A stretch of 64,000 nt of DNA from an uncultured Alphaproteobacteria bacterium. GTDB taxonomy: Bacteria; Pseudomonadota; Alphaproteobacteria; HIMB59; GCA-002718135. The translations under genes and the position numbers were made by a program. Below are positions 63,351-64,000 of this stretch, one piece after another. Under the pieces are notes generated by a model. It was given only the letters and a program-made list of their open reading frames with translations. It was not told where the DNA came from and searched no databases. Position 1 is the first letter of the stretch, and every line of letters begins with the position of its first letter. Location: positions 1 to 64,000 of the forward strand of contig CABXWB010000003.1 in the NCBI GenBank assembly GCA_902515745.1, in the 5' to 3' direction.

Positions 63351-64000
63351 CTAGGGGCATAGAATTATTGACCCTACCGAATTCCTTGATTGTATTAACT
63401 CATGAGCCTCACTAGCTTCGGATAATTTAAATTTTTTGAATATATTAGGCTTAATTTCTTTATTTTTAATTTTTGAAAACAATTTATTACTACATTCTGT
63501 TAGCTCTTCTGAATTACGAATATAATGCATTAATGTTGGTCTAGTATAATATAAACTTTTAGGATTAAATGTACTATGAAGATTTACATCATTTACCATT
63601 CCGGAAGATTGTCCGAAAGATACCATTAGCCCTCTAAATTTTAAGCATTTTAAAGATGTATCAAACGTATCTTTGCCCACTCCATCATAAACAACATTAA
63701 CTCCCTCATTGTTTGTTAATTTTAAAACATTACTATGAACATCCTCTTGTTTATAATTAATAGCGAATTCACATCCGTTTTCTTTTGCTAATGATGCTTT
63801 TTCATCAGTACTAACAGTACCTATCATTTTAGCTCCTATGGATTTTGCCCATTGACTAGCAATTAATCCTACACCTCCAGCAGCTGCATGAAATAAAAAA
63901 ACTTCATCTTTTTGTAATTTATACAACCTTTCAAAAAGGTATTCGACTGTCATTCCCTGCAATAATATTGAAGCAGCTTCATCATTTGAAATATATTCTG
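63351..64000 (-). CDS. Zinc-independent quinone oxidoreductase (NADPH), partial at right edge
   Basis: The frame is open through the right edge (upstream residues EYISNDEAASILLQGMTVEY), so the gene starts outside the window. The visible part, about 216 residues, is the C-terminal half of a medium-chain dehydrogenase/reductase. It has VFLFHAAAGGVGLIASQWAK (NADPH motif), GVNVVYDGVGKDTFD, and a C-terminal LSEASEAHELIQSRNSVG. These are hallmarks of QorA-type NADPH:quinone reductases without catalytic zinc. It converges on tRNA-Glu. Confidence 0.88.
   Translation of the reverse strand, partial: EYISNDEAASILLQGMTVEYLFERLYKLQKDEVFLFHAAAGGVGLIASQWAKSIGAKMIGTVSTDEKASLAKENGCEFAINYKQEDVHSNVLKLTNNEGVNVVYDGVGKDTFDTSLKCLKFRGLMVSFGQSSGMVNDVNLHSTFNPKSLYYTRPTLMHYIRNSEELTECSNKLFSKIKNKEIKPNIFKKFKLSEASEAHELIQSRNSVGSIILCP

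Noticed and set aside
1-64000. CRISPR array or defence island
   Set aside because: No regularly spaced repeats and no cas, restriction or toxin-antitoxin genes were recognised.

Overview
The window is about 64 kb of very AT-rich, tightly packed bacterial chromosome. Gene order (relA/spoT-acpS-lepB-rnc-era-recO-parC; bamE-cytochrome bc1 chaperone-rpmF-plsX-ihfA-merR), a proton-pumping rhodopsin, a membrane pyrophosphatase and a TRAP transporter point to a streamlined marine alphaproteobacterium. SAR11-like or AEGEAN-169/HIMB59-like relatives fit best, but the lineage is inferred from content and not proven. No rRNA, CRISPR array, insertion sequence or intact prophage is visible, and no stretch over 300 bases lacks a gene.

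Region by region: (1) 1-9.5 kb is a surface-polysaccharide island of extreme AT content. It holds a split GT-C/DUF6798-like membrane protein, a Wzx-like flippase, a HisH2-HisF2-WbpG acetamidino-sugar module, a GT4 glycosyltransferase, a UDP-sugar dehydrogenase, an acyltransferase and a PIG-L deacetylase, mostly joined by ATGA overlaps. (2) 9.5-18.2 kb is an accessory catabolic cluster on alternating strands: class V PLP enzyme, aldehyde dehydrogenase, gamma-butyrobetaine-hydroxylase-like dioxygenase, EamA permease, MmgE/PrpD protein coupled to a MaoC-type hydratase, and a GMC oxidoreductase. (3) 18.2-25.5 kb carries an FkbM methyltransferase, a small unknown protein, a bleomycin-hydrolase-type peptidase, topA, plsY, an unusual pyrB and ruvX. 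(4) 25.5-31 kb has gatCAB, a small membrane protein, and a head-to-head pair: a frameshifted DUF4198 gene and a HupE/UreJ-like gene. (5) 31.2-40.8 kb has tRNA-Ser(GCT), dapA, smpB, rpoZ and the RSH-to-parC housekeeping run. (6) 40.8-45.2 kb has a TRAP transporter with a convergent binding-protein gene, and a glutaryl-CoA dehydrogenase. (7) 45.2-52 kb is the rpiB-glyA-nrdR-ribD-ribE-ribBA-ribH-nusB-thiL run. (8) 52-58 kb has hppA, bamE, the bc1 chaperone, rpmF, plsX, ihfA, a MerR regulator and proteorhodopsin. (9) 58-64 kb has rplM, rpsI, argC, a small lipoprotein, hom, recJ, tRNA-Glu(TTC) and a quinone oxidoreductase cut by the right edge.

The most unusual object is pyrB. A full-length aspartate carbamoyltransferase is read in frame behind about 75 residues that look like the arm-type DNA-binding domain of a tyrosine recombinase. 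Helically phased TGTGT(A/C)A repeats lie at its start, and there is no alternative start codon at the normal PyrB N-terminus. Other points of interest are the DUF4198 gene whose missing C-terminus is restored by one extra A in an A7 run, two divergent start codons one base apart, a RibBA with a dead-looking RibA half, and conserved operons with local gaps (pdxJ, fabH, pyrC, dprA).
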